Shown piece by piece: positions 63,489 to 64,000 of a stretch of 64,000 nt of DNA (its first letter is position 1; every line of letters starts with the position of its first letter). Under the pieces are notes generated by a model. It saw only the letters and a program-made list of their open reading frames with translations. It was not told where the DNA came from and did no database searches. This DNA comes from an uncultured Bacilli bacterium (GTDB lineage: Bacteria; Bacillota_I; Bacilli_A; RF39; UBA660), in contig CAKOPC010000001.1 of NCBI GenBank assembly GCA_934098705.1, positions 62,001 through 126,000 on the forward strand. Reading direction: 5' to 3'. Both the position numbers and the translations under genes were made by a program.

Positions 63489-64000
63489 TTATTTATTATT
63501 GTTTAAAAAATAACCATTTCTTGTATATTTACTTTCATTAATAACCATAAAAGATTTGGGAGATACTTCTTTTAATATTTTATTAAACTTGTTATAACTA
63601 TAACTATTAATAGATAGAAAAATCATATGTCTTTTTTGTTTATCTTTAGATAAAACTTCTATTTCAGTAATACCAAATCCAGCCTTTGTTAAAGCATCAC
63701 TTAAATTTTTATAATCAGTTGTTATAATTTGAATAGATAATAACTCTTCAATATATTTATCTGCAATATACATACCAAGATATGTTCCTGTTGCAAAACC
63801 ACCTGCATAGGAAAGAGCAATAAAAATACTATTAGAATCAGTATTAATAGCTTCTTTAACTACTAAAAACCATATAAGTATTTCAAAAAAACCAATTAAA
63901 GTTGCAAAAACGGCTTTTCCTTTAACCATTTGCATAGTTCTAAAAGTACCAAGAGATACATCAATAATTCTTACAACAAATACTTTTAAACAAAGAAAAA
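63489..64000 (-). CDS. DUF2179 / UPF0316 membrane protein, 5' end cut by window
   Basis: The frame is open from base 64000, so the N-terminus is outside the window. It reads VVRIIDVSLGTFRTMQMVKG, then FATLIGFFEILIWFLVV, SYAGGFATGTYLGMYIADKY, and a C-terminal DUF2179 domain (TTDYKNLSDALTKAGFGITE). This matches the UPF0316 (YebE) family: two or three membrane helices plus a cytoplasmic domain, function unknown. The ATG at 63935 lies inside the conserved DVSLGTFRT region and is not the start. Confidence 0.87.
   Translation of the reverse strand, partial: FLCLKVFVVRIIDVSLGTFRTMQMVKGKAVFATLIGFFEILIWFLVVKEAINTDSNSIFIALSYAGGFATGTYLGMYIADKYIEELLSIQIITTDYKNLSDALTKAGFGITEIEVLSKDKQKRHMIFLSINSYSYNKFNKILKEVSPKSFMVINESKYTRNGYFLNNNK

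Noticed and set aside
1..64000. CRISPR arrays, rRNA or tRNA genes, and a reverse transcriptase
   Set aside because: Looked for by eye: no regularly spaced direct repeats, no tRNA-like GGTTCGAATCC arms, no rRNA blocks, and no ORF with the YxDD reverse transcriptase motif context were found.

Overview
This window is a very AT-rich chromosomal stretch from a low-GC Firmicute that uses the standard genetic code (TGA acts as a stop, for example at the end of dnaG, and Trp is TGG). Sporulation genes (pro-sigK, spoIVB, a SpoVB-like flippase, a SpoVD-like PBP, YqfQ-, YlbD- and YlbE-like proteins), a Bacillus-type RNase P RNA, a T-box, a glmS ribozyme and a teichoic-acid cluster point to class Bacilli or Erysipelotrichia, probably an uncultured gut lineage of the RF39 type. 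The lineage is inference. No rRNA, tRNA or CRISPR was seen.

Layout. 1-1.9 kb: thymidylate operon (partial thyA, folA, tmk). 1.9-6 kb: small membrane proteins, SpoVB-like flippase, gpsB, rnpB, RodZ-like protein, pgsA. 6-12.2 kb: recA behind a LexA-like operator, a pilin-headed display protein, dnaG, rpoD, trmK. 12.2-17.2 kb: YqfQ-like protein, unknown proteins, a GspF/PilC platform protein and a prepilin peptidase. 17.2-22 kb: decayed remnants, a degenerate transketolase, the rplU-prp-rpmA operon with an L21 leader, a 3D-domain protein and a wrecked copy of the display-protein family. 22-31 kb: parC, ylbD-ylbE, a pseudopilin, mutL, a kinase-like protein, miaA, a zinc-ribbon HtrA and a pyrophosphatase-like protein. 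31-41.2 kb: PBP, mraY, ftsW, T-box-controlled ileS, a secreted amidase and sigK (minus strand). 41.3-50.8 kb: two near-duplicate surface-protein genes flanking xerC-murE-murF-queH. 50.9-60.3 kb: xseA-xseB and the teichoic-acid polymerase, export and TagD genes. 60.4-64 kb (minus strand): spoIVB, glmS with its ribozyme, and a truncated DUF2179 membrane protein.

The most notable system is a family of surface proteins sharing a C-terminal domain of about 270 residues. It appears on three intact or near-intact genes (7254, 42096 and 49052) and one wreck (21.4-22.0 kb). One copy carries the domain on a type IV pilin N-terminus; two carry it behind a membrane anchor. In those two, a poly-G tract lies directly in the N-terminal coding region. 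One copy has 10 G and is open; the other has 9 G and is frameshifted, which is the signature of slipped-strand phase variation. In the open copy, about 117 bases near the 3' end are abruptly GC-rich and built almost entirely of codons ending in C or T, ahead of a conserved RPVISL motif. This is how the variable region of a diversity-generating retroelement would look, although no reverse transcriptase or template repeat is in the window.

Other points worth attention are an IleRS whose HIGH motif reads GLHH (the class reported to be mupirocin hyper-resistant), probable AUU-type start codons for ftsW and perhaps miaA and sigK, a transketolase that has lost its cofactor motifs, a fragment of murE captured inside a small ORF 31 kb away, and a hairpin that overlaps the ylbD ribosome binding site.
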